A stretch of 64,000 nucleotides of DNA from Silurus meridionalis. Taxonomy: Eukaryota; Chordata; Actinopteri; Siluriformes; Siluridae. The stretch covers positions 15,347,463 through 15,411,462 of the forward strand of contig NC_060887.1 of the NCBI RefSeq assembly GCF_014805685.1, given 5' to 3'. Made by a program: the position numbers and the translations under genes. The notes beneath the pieces were generated by a model, which did not search any database, had not been told where the DNA came from, and saw only the letters and a list, made by a program, of their open reading frames with translations. This document shows, one piece after another, positions 1-13,165 of the stretch. Within the stretch, counting starts at the first letter, position 1. Every line of letters starts with the position of its first letter.

Positions 1-433
1 GGCCTAATGGACAGATGGACAAGCAGAGAGACACAAGGACAAAGATATTTGAAATGATGGCTAAGAGTTTGGATAAACTGATGTTTTTAGTTTTAGATTT
101 TGCCTTTTTAGTCAGATGGGTGGATGGAAAGAACTAATGGGAAGATAAACAAATGAATAAAAATATAAAATAAAGATTCATTGTTTAAACAGATTAATAA
201 ATAGATGTATAAACTATAGATAGAGGGATGAGTGAACAGAGGAGCAAACAAATATTAGGATGATTAAAAAAAGCTAAAATGATGTATGGGGGTTTGGATA
301 AACAGATGTATGGACCGATTACTGGATGTTTTAGATTGGTGGATAGATTGATGGATAGCAATTTAATGGAATAGATCAATTGAATTATAGGGTAGAAGGA
401 GTCACTTATTGGACAGATAAAAGAATGCTTTTT
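1..433. other. AT-rich flank with degenerate GATG-like repeats
   Basis: Scattered short words such as gatgga and gatagat suggest decayed edges of the tetranucleotide array that follows. No gene, splice-supported exon or transposon end was recognised. The minus-strand reading frame rich in Ile-His-Pro-Ser is a by-product of the repeat. Confidence 0.6.
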
Positions 434-1085
434 AATGGATGGATGGATGGATGCTTTTTCACAGTTGCTTGGATGGATGGATGGATGGATGGATGGATGG
501 ATGGATGCTTTTTCACAGTTGCTTGGATGGATGGATGGATGGATGGATGGATGGATGCTTTTCACAGTTTCTTGGATGGATGGATGGATGGATGGATGGA
601 TGGATGGATGGATGCTTTTCACAGTTGCTTGGATGGATGGATGGATGGATGCTTTTCACAGTTGCTTGGATGGATGGATGGATGGATGCTTTTCACAGTT
701 GCTTGGATGGATAGATGGATGGATGGATGAATGGATGGATGCTTTTCACAGTTGCTTGAATGGATGGATGGATGGATGCTTTTCACAGTTGCTTGGATGG
801 ATGGATGGATGGATGGATGGATGGATGGATGGATGGATGGATGGATGCTTTTCACAGTTGCTTGGATGGATGGATGGATGCTTTTCACAGTTGCTTGGAT
901 GGATGGATGGATGGATGGATGGATGGATGGATGGATGGATGGATGGGTTTTCACAGTTGCTTGGATGGATGGATGGATGGATGCTTTTTCACAGTTTCTT
1001 GGATGGATGGATGGATGCTTTTTAACAGTTGCTTTGATGCCTTGGAAATTGATGCCTGGGTGTCTAACTGATAAATGGATGGATG
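434..1085 (+). repeat. Composite (GGAT)n minisatellite
   Basis: Runs of GGAT of varying length are interrupted about thirteen times by a near-constant spacer of the form cttttcacagttgcttgg. This gives a higher-order unit of roughly 37 to 70 bp. Spacer variants include gtttcttgg at about 557 and 990 and a ggttttcacag form near 944. All six reading frames stay open for long stretches because the repeat contains no stop codons, producing artefact proteins rich in Trp-Met-Asp-Gly or Ile-His-Pro-Ser. It lies inside the presumed large cdkal1 intron. Confidence 0.95.
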
Positions 1086-2287
1086 GATGGATGTAGATGA
1101 ACAGATGAATAAAAAGATAAAATGGATGTCTGAGTGCTTAAACTAATGGATGGATGATAATTGGATTCACAGTGGTTTAGATGAATGAATGAGTGGATGT
1201 TTCAATACTCGGATGGAGGACAGTTTAAATAAATAGCTAAATGCATAAAGGGAATTTTGGGTAAATAGATATTTGAACTGATGGATGTTTAAATAGATGA
1301 ACGAGTGGAAAGATAGGAAGATAAGAGGCTAATGGATATATAGAGATGATCTTACACTTGAGATCATAAGAGCTAAACAGCTTTTATTGTTTGTCTCTTT
1401 TGTTGCTAGTGGATGGAGATGAACCAACACCCCGCACCAACAAACAGTGAATGTTTCCAGTCAGACCTGAAGTGGAGTCGGTGTGTCACATCTGCTGATG
1501 TTCTCAGGGAAGAAAAGGCGGTTCTGGGTGCATGTGGGACTCAGATGGCTGTATTAGTGCTAATTTGGCGGTTTTTGGCCTCGGGGCCTCGTACATTCTC
1601 CCTGTCTGTCTGCTCGAACCCTCAGCATGGTTTATCAGCTGTCAGAAAAGCAAGAGTCTCTCGGGAAGCATGGCACACAGCCCCATCTGCACGAACACAT
1701 CACTCTACTCTACAAACATAACCATCATTATGAAATGCAAGTCAACTCGCTGCTGTTGTCATAATCATCATAAACAAAACAGAGAGCGATACAGAGGTTC
1801 AGTGTTGGGAAATGTCACATGGTCACATGCGGTCAGTGAACATCTGTGCGTGTAATCATGTGATTATCCAAATCCATTGACACGGATGACACTCGGGGAG
1901 ACGCAGACATGATGCACGGCACAGTGCCTAATAAAAGGACATAATTAGAGTCGCTTACAGCACAAGAGGCAGAGAGTGATGGACATAATGGTGGGTCTGT
2001 TGTCACGCTATGGCCGTGTTTTACTTTAATAAGCGGCACATGACAGGGCTGAAAGCGGGTGCATTGTCCCAGAGGCTGGGAGGAGGGGCGACTCAGAGAT
2101 GCCCTTGAGGCACCGAGGCCCAGACATTGGGGAAAACTGACTGAGATGGCAGGGTGACTCATCCAGCGAGGCAGCCACAGAAACAACACCGTGCATTCAT
2201 GCCACAGACGAGGCAGTTCACTCGACTTCAAATTCAGACCAAAACAATTACAGGATGCTCACAATTATTTGTGGACTAATACATTAC

Positions 2288-2288
<1 letters not shown>
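1086..2288. other. Intronic sequence with no recognised gene
   Basis: Up to about 1330 there are degenerate GATG-type words. Beyond that the sequence is unique and moderately GC-balanced, with two overlapping short frames near 1413-1855 that show no recognisable domain and no splice support. No transposon end was seen. Confidence 0.5.

Positions 2289-2350
<62 letters not shown>
2289..2350 (+). repeat. (TA)n microsatellite, left of Tc1/mariner element
   Basis: About 31 uninterrupted TA units run directly into the left terminal repeat of the transposon at 2351. A second (TA)n array abuts the other end of the element, so the transposon appears to have landed inside one TA array. Confidence 0.97.
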
Positions 2351-4003
<1,653 letters not shown>

Positions 4004-4257
4004 ATAAATATATATTCAAATTCTATTTGTCACACACATTCATACAGAGTACATATAGTGATTACACAGACCAGGCATAATATTAGAACATTATCTGCAG
4101 TGAAGTGAATCACACTGGTTATCTCTTCATCATGCCATCTGTTATTAGGTGGGAAATATTAGGCAGCAAGTAAACATTTTGTCCTCAAATTTGATGTTAG
4201 AAGCAGGAGAAATGGGCAAGTGTAAGTATTTAAGTGGGTTGACAAGAGCCAAATTAC

Positions 4258-5049
4258 TAGGGATGCACCGAATATTCGGCCACCGAAAATCTTCGGCCGA
4301 AAATGGCCCAAAAGTGCATTTTCGGTTTTTGCCCGAAAGACTTTGATCACCGAAAAAACTTGTCTAAAACAACATGTCTGCGGTGTGGACGTATTTCAGT
4401 ATATCTGAGAAAGACCCACGGATAGCGATTTGCAAAACATGTAACGCCGAAATTTCAAGAGGGGGTGTGTCTGCAAAGACTTTCTCCACGTCGGGTTTAA
4501 TTTATCACCTGAAATCCAAACATCCGATCGCTATGCTGAATATGAGAGGAACGCGGCACAGAAAAGCAAAACCCCTCTGAGCACACGCACTCCGTTTGTG
4601 GCGGACGTTTTTGAAAAGGCAGGAAGTTTCCCAGTGATAGTGTTGTATTGTATCTTTAAGCAGTTGCACTTTTTTATGCAAGAACAGATTTAATTTTACA
4701 ACCTTTCAGCAGGCCAGAGGGCCTGTACATTATTATTTAATGTACACATGAGTGCATTTAAGTTAAACATTTAAGACTAAATTTTTATTTATTTTATCCT
4801 GTGCATTGTTGCAATGTGCTATAAATAAATATTTTTATAATTTGTAATTGATTTATTCTTTGAAAATTTTATATTAATTTATGCAATTTAAATGCCTTGA
4901 TTTTAGTAAGTTTAGTACACAGTCATGGCCATAAATGCAATGGTAATAATAATTGGCATAATTTCTTTCGGTGTTTCGGTTTTCGGCCTTGTTTTCCTTT
5001 TTTCCGGTTTTCGGTTTCGGCCAAGAATTTTCATTTCGGTGCATCCCTA
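4258..5049 (+). mobile_element. hAT-type non-autonomous element with BED-finger fragment
   Basis: Terminal inverted repeats start TAGGGATGCACCGAA at the left and match the reverse complement at the right. They are flanked by an 8-bp target duplication, caaattac at 4250-4257 and caaattat at 5050-5057, with one mismatch. Many copies of the word ttcggt and its complement lie near both ends. Positions 4374-4580 encode a BED zinc-finger-like segment (CKTC then HLKSKH), typical of the N-terminus of hAT transposases. No catalytic domain follows, so it is a deletion derivative. It sits inside an older Tc1-like relic. Confidence 0.88.
4374..4580 (+). pseudogene. BED zinc finger fragment of hAT transposase
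   Basis: This 68-residue frame contains an aromatic VWTYFS start, a CxxC pair (CKTC) and a HxxxxH pair (HLKSKH) in BED-finger spacing. It ends shortly after the finger at a stop codon. BED fingers bind the transposon ends in hAT proteins. Nothing of the dimerisation or catalytic region remains. Confidence 0.8.
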
Positions 5050-5297
5050 CAAATTATAATGGCTAAATGACTGCAGCTCTTGTGGGCTGTTCCCAGTCTG
5101 CAGGTCAGTATCTATCAATAGTGCTCCAAGGAAGGAACAGTGGTGAACCGGAGGCCGATCCAACAGACGAGCTCCTGTAGGTCAAATTGCTGAAGAACTT
5201 AATGCTTTTATTGCTCGACTGCCCAGGACTGTTTTGGCAGCAAAAGGTGGACCAACACAATATTAGGTGGTCATAACGTTATGCCTGATCGGTGTAT

Positions 5298-6179
5298 GAT
5301 GCGAGCGAGATCGTGCTAAACCTCATCAAACCAGCCCAGCATCACTTCTGCATTAATACATGAATATAAAGATGAAAAATATCCAACAGCACCCTCCATT
5401 GTATATTATGTCTAATAGAGGTTTTTGGACTTTGTCTAGAACAAACAAATAGAAAAGAAAAGTGAAAGGTGCTGCGTCGCCTTGAGTCAATGAAGGACAT
5501 CGATATTTAAATATCCGCAGGACCTCCTCCTGTCAAGTGAGGAAAATTCACCGATAGCGAGTCACCTGTCAAGAGCCGAGGTGACATGAGTGGAAACAGG
5601 AGCTAGCTGGCGGGCGATTCCGCACTCGATTCTGTCATTACACTGTACACGCGACTCTGACATTATTGGCATATGGAGAGAGAGAAAGAGAGACGGAGTG
5701 GTTTTTCACCGCACCACAAGCACCTCCATTAAGTGCTCCTGCACTGGGGACGACCGGCAAGAAACCTCGGCTGAACCCTCGGACTAACTGCCAACATGGC
5801 CTGAGGGGATCATGGACGAGAAAAAAAATAAATAAATAGAAAGACCCACAACTTATCCTGACACAGCCTTTGACTGAAAATCCTTCTGGGCTCTTCAGGT
5901 TTTGCTCATGCTGCAGGGTGCAGTAATGAAGCCCTTAATAGAAAGCGAGTATGAAGTGGAACAAACTTGTTTCATTATTAAATAGATAAAAAGTGTTTTT
6001 TTTGGTCAATAAATAATATAAAATCGGAGAAATCTGTTAACATTGGAAAACACGACAATATTAAAGGAAAGACATTGCTTGAAAATTTTGTTGTTTCTGT
6101 TTCAGAGAAATAATCACCACCATTTTATTCCTTGCAGAGCATTTACTCTCCAGACACCAGCCATTGAGGTGATTGTGTC
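5298..6179. other. Intronic sequence, nothing recognised
   Basis: Unique sequence after the Tc1 relic. Short frames at 5590-5787 and 6043-6384 have no recognisable domain. An A-rich run lies at 5821-5838. Confidence 0.45.
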
Positions 6180-6460
6180 CTTTTCTCTTTTTTTTTTTCC
6201 TTCTCCCTGCTGGGTAACGAGAGAGAGGAGCTCGTCTGGGGCAGTCTGGAGGACGAGGACGAGCGACAGTGTCTGCATTTTTATGATCTCTCAGCTCGCC
6301 ATAAAAATGATCGCTCAGGCGAATAATCTCCCCGAGGACGAGGGAGAGACGGTTCACCTCGAGCCACCCGGTCTACATGTTTAACTCACCTCGGCGTGCC
6401 TGTGAAGGATATCATCAGGAGAACCTGAAGACGGCAGCTCTGGATTTGGTGAGTAATTCG
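6180..6460. promoter_or_regulatory. Candidate conserved intronic element
   Basis: Non-repetitive, GC-balanced block containing paired tttttatgatc and ataaaaatgatc words (CDX/HOX-like sites) at about 6279-6316, followed by gaataatctcc. A gtgagt donor-like word at 6449 follows a short open frame, but no matching acceptor or protein family was recognised. Its non-repetitive character and homeodomain-like words inside a cdkal1 intron suggest an enhancer. This is inference only. Confidence 0.25.
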
Positions 6461-9400
6461 GTCTCAGTCATTGCTCGGGGACGCCGATATTCATTAAAGT
6501 GTAGCTTATGTGCCTTGGAAAAACATCACTGTGGCCCACTAGTTCACGTTATTAACTTCGTCAACACTCGACGGGGAGGGGGGGCTTGGGGGTTACTTCA
6601 GCAAGGACACACACCAAGTCAGCTGCAAAGCATCCAGGGAAGAGAATAAAAGTGTGAGCGAGTACGCAAACATGGCAGGGGTATTAATAGATACCCTTCC
6701 CCACCCACTGTGCAGGAAGCAGGACATGGCACGCTTTTATCCATTAGTAGTTGCAGGTTGCAGGACGACAGAGGTGACTGGAGACAAGAGTTCGGATATG
6801 AGGTCACGCCATTTTAATCTCTAAAGAGACGGCTAAAACGCTCACGCCATGCTAATATCCTAAAGGTTAATTATGGGCAATGAGTTCTCAAGTCTTACAT
6901 CGTGTAAGAAAGCAAACCGTGCAACCTTGAGTTTAAACTTTGGATAACAAGAGGATTCGGATTGGTCAGGAGGTGCTGATCACGAGTTGATTGTAATTTA
7001 GTAGTATTAAGAGTTTTTTTACGTTCTAAAGTGAGCAGACGACGTGGGGTGGGGTTTCACCAAGGAGAAAGCATTTATGGAAGAAGTCTCCAGGGTCAGA
7101 GCTTTGAACAGTCAAATGGTAACGATGGAAGGGTTTGTGCTCATGAGAGGAAATTAGCAGATGGGGTTGTTGAGGGAACGAGAAAGAAGTGGAGTCGTAT
7201 AAAAATGAAGAAAAAACTTAATCATTGGCAAACTGCTAACATTCAGGGCTTTGATAGGAAAACTACCTACTTCCCCTTCATCACATAATTCTGTGGCTCA
7301 TTGTTCTACAATAACAGCAACACGACAATCCAAGATGGAAGCAAAAACAAATGTACAAATATAAAAAAAAGGGGTATAAAGTGCAAGAAAGTAAAACTGA
7401 ATCAGAAAGTTACAGATAAGCTTAGAGCTGATTCCCCCCAAAAATGGTAAATTATGTAATGGATGGCACAAGTGAATCTACAGTAAGTAATGGCTTCTCC
7501 AGCTGTTTTCAGTCAAGCGTGTGAATTTCTGCTGCATTGAACAAAAGTTCATCCAACCCACGCGGTGCATGGCAGGTCTACAACGTGCCGGGTATAAAAG
7601 GTGACACTTTAGGGATTCCTGAAAGCTGACAAAAAGATGATGATTCGCAACAGCTGCCTCACCTTCTCTGCTGAAATGCTGAATCAGGACAACGCTGTAG
7701 CCTTTGATTCAAGGTTGAGAAAGGGTACGACTGGAATGTTTTAGGGGATCCTAAAACGTCGCTCGAGACTGCACACGGTTCACAAGAGGACCAGGCAAAA
7801 CAGCTGCATTTTATTAGCGATGACTGAGAACGAGGTACGGGGAAGACGTGGAACAATTCCAGGCACAAGTGTGCAGTTTATAGATGCAGCTGGAAGAATG
7901 GAACGCACACCCGCCAACCCCTGGCACGCTGAACCACCACTCTCTGAACCAGTTCTGCTCCAGATTTCTTTTCCCATGACCTCGAAATGAAGCACATCTG
8001 CTCCGCAGGACCAAAACCTTTCTTTAACATCTATAAGACTTGAAGGATGAGATGAACAACAATTAGACGACTTACAAGGTACAGGTCCAGGAATTCAGGG
8101 AATTCCTTTCGAAACGTGTTTGAGGAATCGGTGCAATTTCAAAACACAATATGCAAAGCAGAGGAATTAAAAATAATTCAGAAAAAATAAATCTATTATT
8201 CTAACTAAACAGGACAGAACAAAAAAAAAGGAATTGCAGATACAAGGCCACACCCACTTTATCCCATTACAAATGTGAAAAGATTCTATACAGCCATCAG
8301 TTTTTTGAGGAATGCATGTTTTCGACTGCAGGTGCTCTCATTCAGAATCTACAATCACGGTTGCACGTCAACACGAGTGATGAGTCTGATGGCGAAGATC
8401 ACAGATATGCACTCCAGCTAAATTATTCCTGCCGATAATCCGAGCATGGGGACAAAAGTCACCTTGAGAAGACGTTATGAAAACAATCCCAGTTCCAATC
8501 AAACGACAACGAGTGTCTTTCTTGCTAGCACGAGGTTGTAATCTGGTTGACAAGGTTGTTTTTTTTTTTGTTTTGTTTTTAAATGGTGACCCTGCAATTG
8601 AGGGGTCACTCAGAGGACAGTCGAAGCTAAGACGAGGTTACCAGCGAGTCTCGTTTTAAAAATTCATGACATCCTGACGTGCCTGCGTGATGCGATGCGA
8701 AAGCTATTCACCGGCTGGAATTTACAGCAATAATAAAAACGGATTAAAGCTGTACTTCATCAAAGCTCTTTGTTCTTCCTTCACTACAGGTCCAATGCTA
8801 TGACTCCCTGGTGTCTCTGACTCGAACCTCGATTCCGTTAACGGGATGCGGCGCCGAAGAAAGAGAAAGCAGGAGAGTAAATCTTGCGTGTAGCTGAGAG
8901 ACGAGGACGAGTGAAGAGGTGTGAGGAGACAAAATGTTGACCATGTACAGCTCCACCCGTAACCCTACAGGAAGTTGTGTAGATTACAGCAGGACCGCAG
9001 CGCACCGAACGAGACCTGATCACTTCTACTGAGCTCGTCTGCAGCTTCGATGTCCACGCTGAGACCTTCCAATCTTCTCCATATCTGTTCCAGTAAAGAT
9101 AGCGTGAGAACATTTAGTGGAATGTTCCCAGAGAGCTCCACAACCATAAAATATGCAAGAAAAAAAAGGAGGCTGAAACAACAAAGAAACAAAATACAGC
9201 AAATAATAGAGAGAAAAAAAAAATGAAAAAGGAAGGAGGAGGCAAAGAAATTGCATAAGACAGACAATGGATTCTGAACCTGTTTGTCAGCAATAAATAC
9301 AATCAAATCGATAAAATCTGTTCATTCCTGAACACAGCTAAGATGTCCAGGGTCAGATGTCATGTAAAAAAAAAAAAAAAAAGTAGTGTCTGGAAGAACC

Positions 9401-10175
9401 TCCTCAGTGACCTGCATGGTGAGAAATCTCAAAATAGAAAAGCGGGAACACTGGAAGACCTGTGCTGCTGAGCCAAGAGACAGCATGTGTGTTGACTGAC
9501 ACGTGACGAGTGGAGAGAGAATGAGAGAGAGTAACCGTAAGTAATAAACCTGGGGTAGCTTGAGGCACAGTTTTAGATGTCTAGCCCCAGCATTTAATCC
9601 TACCGTGTAATTACAGAGGGCATTAGCATACAGGAGACTGGAAATTATGTAACTCGCATCACAAACGACTGCGGAGAAGTACATCCCATTATCTCGGTCA
9701 TGCTAGAACAGCGTTCTCTTCGTCTGCACAATCACGTCACAAAGCAGGTTGCAACTAACTTGAACATCTCCGAACGCCATGCTGATGACATGATTGCAGA
9801 CTAGCAGGCCAAGAGGAAAACCGAACACGACATGCTCAGGGTGTTCTGAAGAAAACAATCGAGAGCAGTAGTTCTGTGAAGCGTCTACAAGAACCATAAA
9901 AGACATCCACTTCTTTCAATGTGTGTCATGGTCAAAGTAAAAAGATATAATTAACCACAGTGGGCTAAAATCTCTCTTTTTGGCAGTCAAGTTCCTATTA
10001 ACTCAAATTTCTCTTAAGAAGGAAAGAAAGTCCTCCATATTAAAAGGGACATCAAATACCACCAGGATTCCACCTCTATGGAGGCAAGATTTCACGATTC
10101 CACCTTCATGACGCTTAAAGTCCACGTTAATTATTAAGAGATTTTACCACAATGGACACATGAAGATGTTGAGGT
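6461..10175. other. Intronic sequence, no gene recognised
   Basis: A long unique stretch with only short, unsupported frames. Small A- or T-rich runs occur near 8221, 8560, 9210 and 9367. No terminal inverted repeats, LINE tails or coding homology were recognised. It is presumed to lie within the large cdkal1 intron. Confidence 0.5.
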
Positions 10176-10490
10176 TTTCGTTGGGAGTGACGAGGATGGA
10201 CCGGATTAGAAATAAATTTATTAGAGGGACATCAAATGTAGGACAAGATTGAGATGGTTTGGACATGTGCAGAGGAGGGACATGGGGTATATCGGTAGGA
10301 AAATGCTGAGGGTGGAGCCACCAGGAAGGAGGAAAAGAGGCAGACCAAGAAAGCGGTTTATGGATGTGGTGAGGCAAGACATGCAGGTAGTTGGTTTAAA
10401 AGAGGCAGATTTAGAGGACAGAGGGGTATGAAGACGGATGATCTGCTGTGGCGACCCCCTAATGGGAGAAGCCAAAAGAAGACTGCAATT
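10176..10490 (+). mobile_element. LINE 3' end, RTE-like family
   Basis: The plus strand encodes the C-terminal tail of a non-LTR retrotransposon polyprotein: RWFGHVQRRDMGYIGRK, then GRRKRGRPRKRFMDVVRQDM, ending near 10430. It is followed by the short 3' sequence tgctgtggcgaccccctaatgggag. The upstream reverse transcriptase is missing, as expected for 5' truncation at insertion. The clade (RTE/Rex3-like) is my best guess. The body-only LINE at 44764-45640 looks like the same family. Confidence 0.75.
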
Positions 10491-12555
10491 GATACATGCT
10501 TCCACTGCTAATGAGACATGGAGACAAGATTCCACAATCATGAAGACCTAATTCCAGACCAATAAAGATGAGTCAATGAAGGGAAAAAAAAAAAAAAAGA
10601 TAAATAAAAATTGGTAACTCCATTAACTCCAGACTCCACATTGTTCCACAGTGTCCAGAAGAACACTCTCCTAGCCCACATCCACACCAGCTTGAACAAC
10701 ACAGTAAAATGTGAAAACTTGACTTTGTGAAGGTTTGTTTGAACTTCTTATTCAAGATCACATGCCATTATAACCCTGTATATAGCAATTAAACACAGTT
10801 CATCTCTGATCACTTACAGGAACATGAATTTCTTCCAGCAGCATGCCTACAAGTGTGTTCTTTCTCTTACACTATAACAGCTTTACCAACAACTCCAATC
10901 TGTGAGCTATTAATGAAATACTGGCCATGCTTCTTACCCAGCTATAGTGACCTCTAAATCAGAAACTAAATCAGTGCTCTTTTCTATTAAGATAAACAAA
11001 AAGAAACTGCTTATCGACAAACAAACTGAAACTGGAGACTCCTTCCATAAATTGTTACAAGAACATCTCCTTAAAGCTCAGCTACTGCACATGTTTAAGT
11101 GTAGGTAAGTAAAGACCAGCCAGATGATTGGAGAGTTCATGGACAGGGGGAAAACTTGTCGAGCTCCGAAACAAACTCATTCGTCCTCCTGAAAATCCTA
11201 ACAGGAGGTGGTGTGTTTTGTCTCAGAGCGCTAGTTTTACAAGACCCACAAGTTTTATTTGCTTGGATTCTTTGCTTTAGAGGCTTTCCAGGTGGTGGAA
11301 GCAGTAACTCGGGGGGGACCGTTCCAGTTTTCCGCAGCCTGAATTTATTCACAGGACTTTATTAACAAACGCAACACACCAGATTGACTGCTACGACTCC
11401 GTTCGCCAACTCCAAATGATTTTTTCCAAGCCATAAAAAAAAGGCCTGAAATTCGAGTTTGTGTTTAGCCAATTTGGATGAACTGCAAACAAATGAAAAC
11501 CATGTGGCAAATAGTCCTCCTATCTTTAAAATAAACATACTACTGAACAGATGGGATTTAGGGCTCTGCGTGCTAGATACAGTTTGAAAGCATCGAAGGA
11601 GCCAATTCGCGAGCGAAAAATGCCACGCTAATTACTTAACTTCAAAAAGGACGAATTGTATAAATGTAAAGAAAATAATTAAAAAAGTAACAAAAAAATG
11701 ACAGCTTTTTTTTAACAATAGGAAAAGTTCATGACATGATAATTTTTTTTAAAAGATGGAGCTGGATTGAGAAAATGCCGTCTTTGATCAGGCTCTGGAT
11801 TGTGATTGGACAGAAGGTGACAGGTTTGTAGACACCGTTTCTATAGCAACAGCCCATACGACAGAACTCAGATGGTGAACTTTTTTTCAAGTCTTCATTG
11901 TCAGCACTTTAACAGTTAGAGAGCAAGCTGTAAAAAAATGCTTATTTTGAAGAGTTTTCTTTATTGTTCCTTAGTAACAAAGAATGTCAAGCAATTATCA
12001 TATTCAATAAAAGAGAGGGAAAAATAGAGGGTGCAGAAAAAAGAATGCTTTCATGGACACTATTGTAACTATAAATGTAAAGAAATTGTAACTGGTGGCA
12101 CATTTGCTGTAGTATATTTAGAATAAAGCACTTTCTTTTTTTGCCAATGAAGTTGGAGACAATAACTCAGTCATGAACCAGACGTTGATTATTTCCCTAC
12201 AACAGCGCACAGTGTTTCATACCAGACGTACCTTCTTGTTTATTACAGGAGAGAGATTGAATCTGAGTAAACAGTGAGGGTGAGGCAGGCTGTGATTAGC
12301 CCCAGAGCAGAAACAGCGTTAGTACACTGCAGTTGTAATTGAATGTGACACGATGTGGTTTGAGGTGTTGATGTGCTGCTGTGTGTAACACGGTAATTTC
12401 TCCGCTGACAGGGACACACCACCACAGAGCAGCTTTTACACCTCGAACGCCATGCCTTCTTGCCTGCAGCTCATGATAACTGACAGGAAAATTAAAAAAC
12501 AGTCTTTTTACTGTTTTATTTTTCCCCATGAATGTGTTTGTATGCAGGTAAAAGT
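10491..12555. other. Intronic sequence, nothing recognised
   Basis: AT-rich unique sequence with poly-A or poly-T runs near 10582, 11705 and 11883. Short frames on both strands have no recognisable homology, and no transposon ends were seen. Confidence 0.5.
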
Positions 12556-13165
12556 CAAAAACACACAAGATTTGGACAGTAAATGACTGGTAGAAAGTTC
12601 TGTGGACAGAGAAGTCTGTACATGCCATAAAAGGGAGAACTTCTGGTAAGACCAAGAACAGGAGAGATGATGTTAGCTTTACCCAGGACAGTCAAGTTAA
12701 TGGTTTGGGGTTGTTTTGGAGCAGGGAAGGTTGGAGACTTGTTCAGGTTGAAAGAAACCAACATGGTTACTGTCCAATACTTCAACACTATGGTTTAATG
12801 GAACCAACTTCAACATACATTAATGGAACAACCATGGCAATGGATAACACTACGGCTGAAGTGTTCTCCATCATAGAATGGTTTGCCAGTCACCGGACCT
12901 AAATCCTACTTAATTGCTCTGGGATGAACTGGATCACAAGGTCAGAAAGAACTCTCCAACTAGCAAAGAACACCTTTGGGCAGGTTTACAAGAGGCATGA
13001 CTAAATGAAATTTTGGAGAAACCGTCCACTTAGCAACAGTGTACAAAGCTGTTATTTATGCTAAGTGAGAAGATATATAATGAAATGTAATTAAAAGGTT
13101 GTGTCTTAAAAATGGTCAAAGACTAGGTGTTGCCAAACTTTGAAAAAGTACTGTATATACACATA
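12556..13165 (+). mobile_element. Tc1-like transposon remnant
   Basis: Around 12696-12770 the plus strand reads VMVWGCFGAGKVGDLF, a segment from the catalytic region of Tc1-like transposases, followed by heavily mutated downstream sequence with stops and shifts. The 3' part, aaaatggtcaaagactaggt then ccaaactttgaaaaagtactg, matches the typical fish Tc1 terminal sequence. Only a decayed 3' half survives. Confidence 0.75.

Larger units (their letters stand above)
4061..5297 (+). mobile_element. Internally deleted Tc1-like element, split by a hAT insertion
   Basis: The left end (acagaccaggcataatatta) and the right end, read in reverse (tacaccgatcaggcataac), form imperfect inverted repeats. Between 5145 and 5262 the plus strand keeps two transposase fragments: one reading SNRRAPVGQIAEELNA and one ending VLAAKGGPTQY then stop just before the right terminus. 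These correspond to an N-terminal and the extreme C-terminal part of a common fish Tc1-like transposase, so the catalytic core has been lost. A hAT element with its own target duplication interrupts it at 4258-5049 and is therefore younger. Confidence 0.75.

Noticed and set aside
194..1096. Long open frames on both strands (Ile-His-Pro-Ser and Trp-Met-Asp-Gly repeats)
   Set aside because: They arise from a stop-free tetranucleotide minisatellite; no conserved protein, splice or promoter context.
6386..6449. Possible host exon ending in gtgagt
   Set aside because: No acceptor, protein similarity or phase support; kept only as part of a regulatory candidate.
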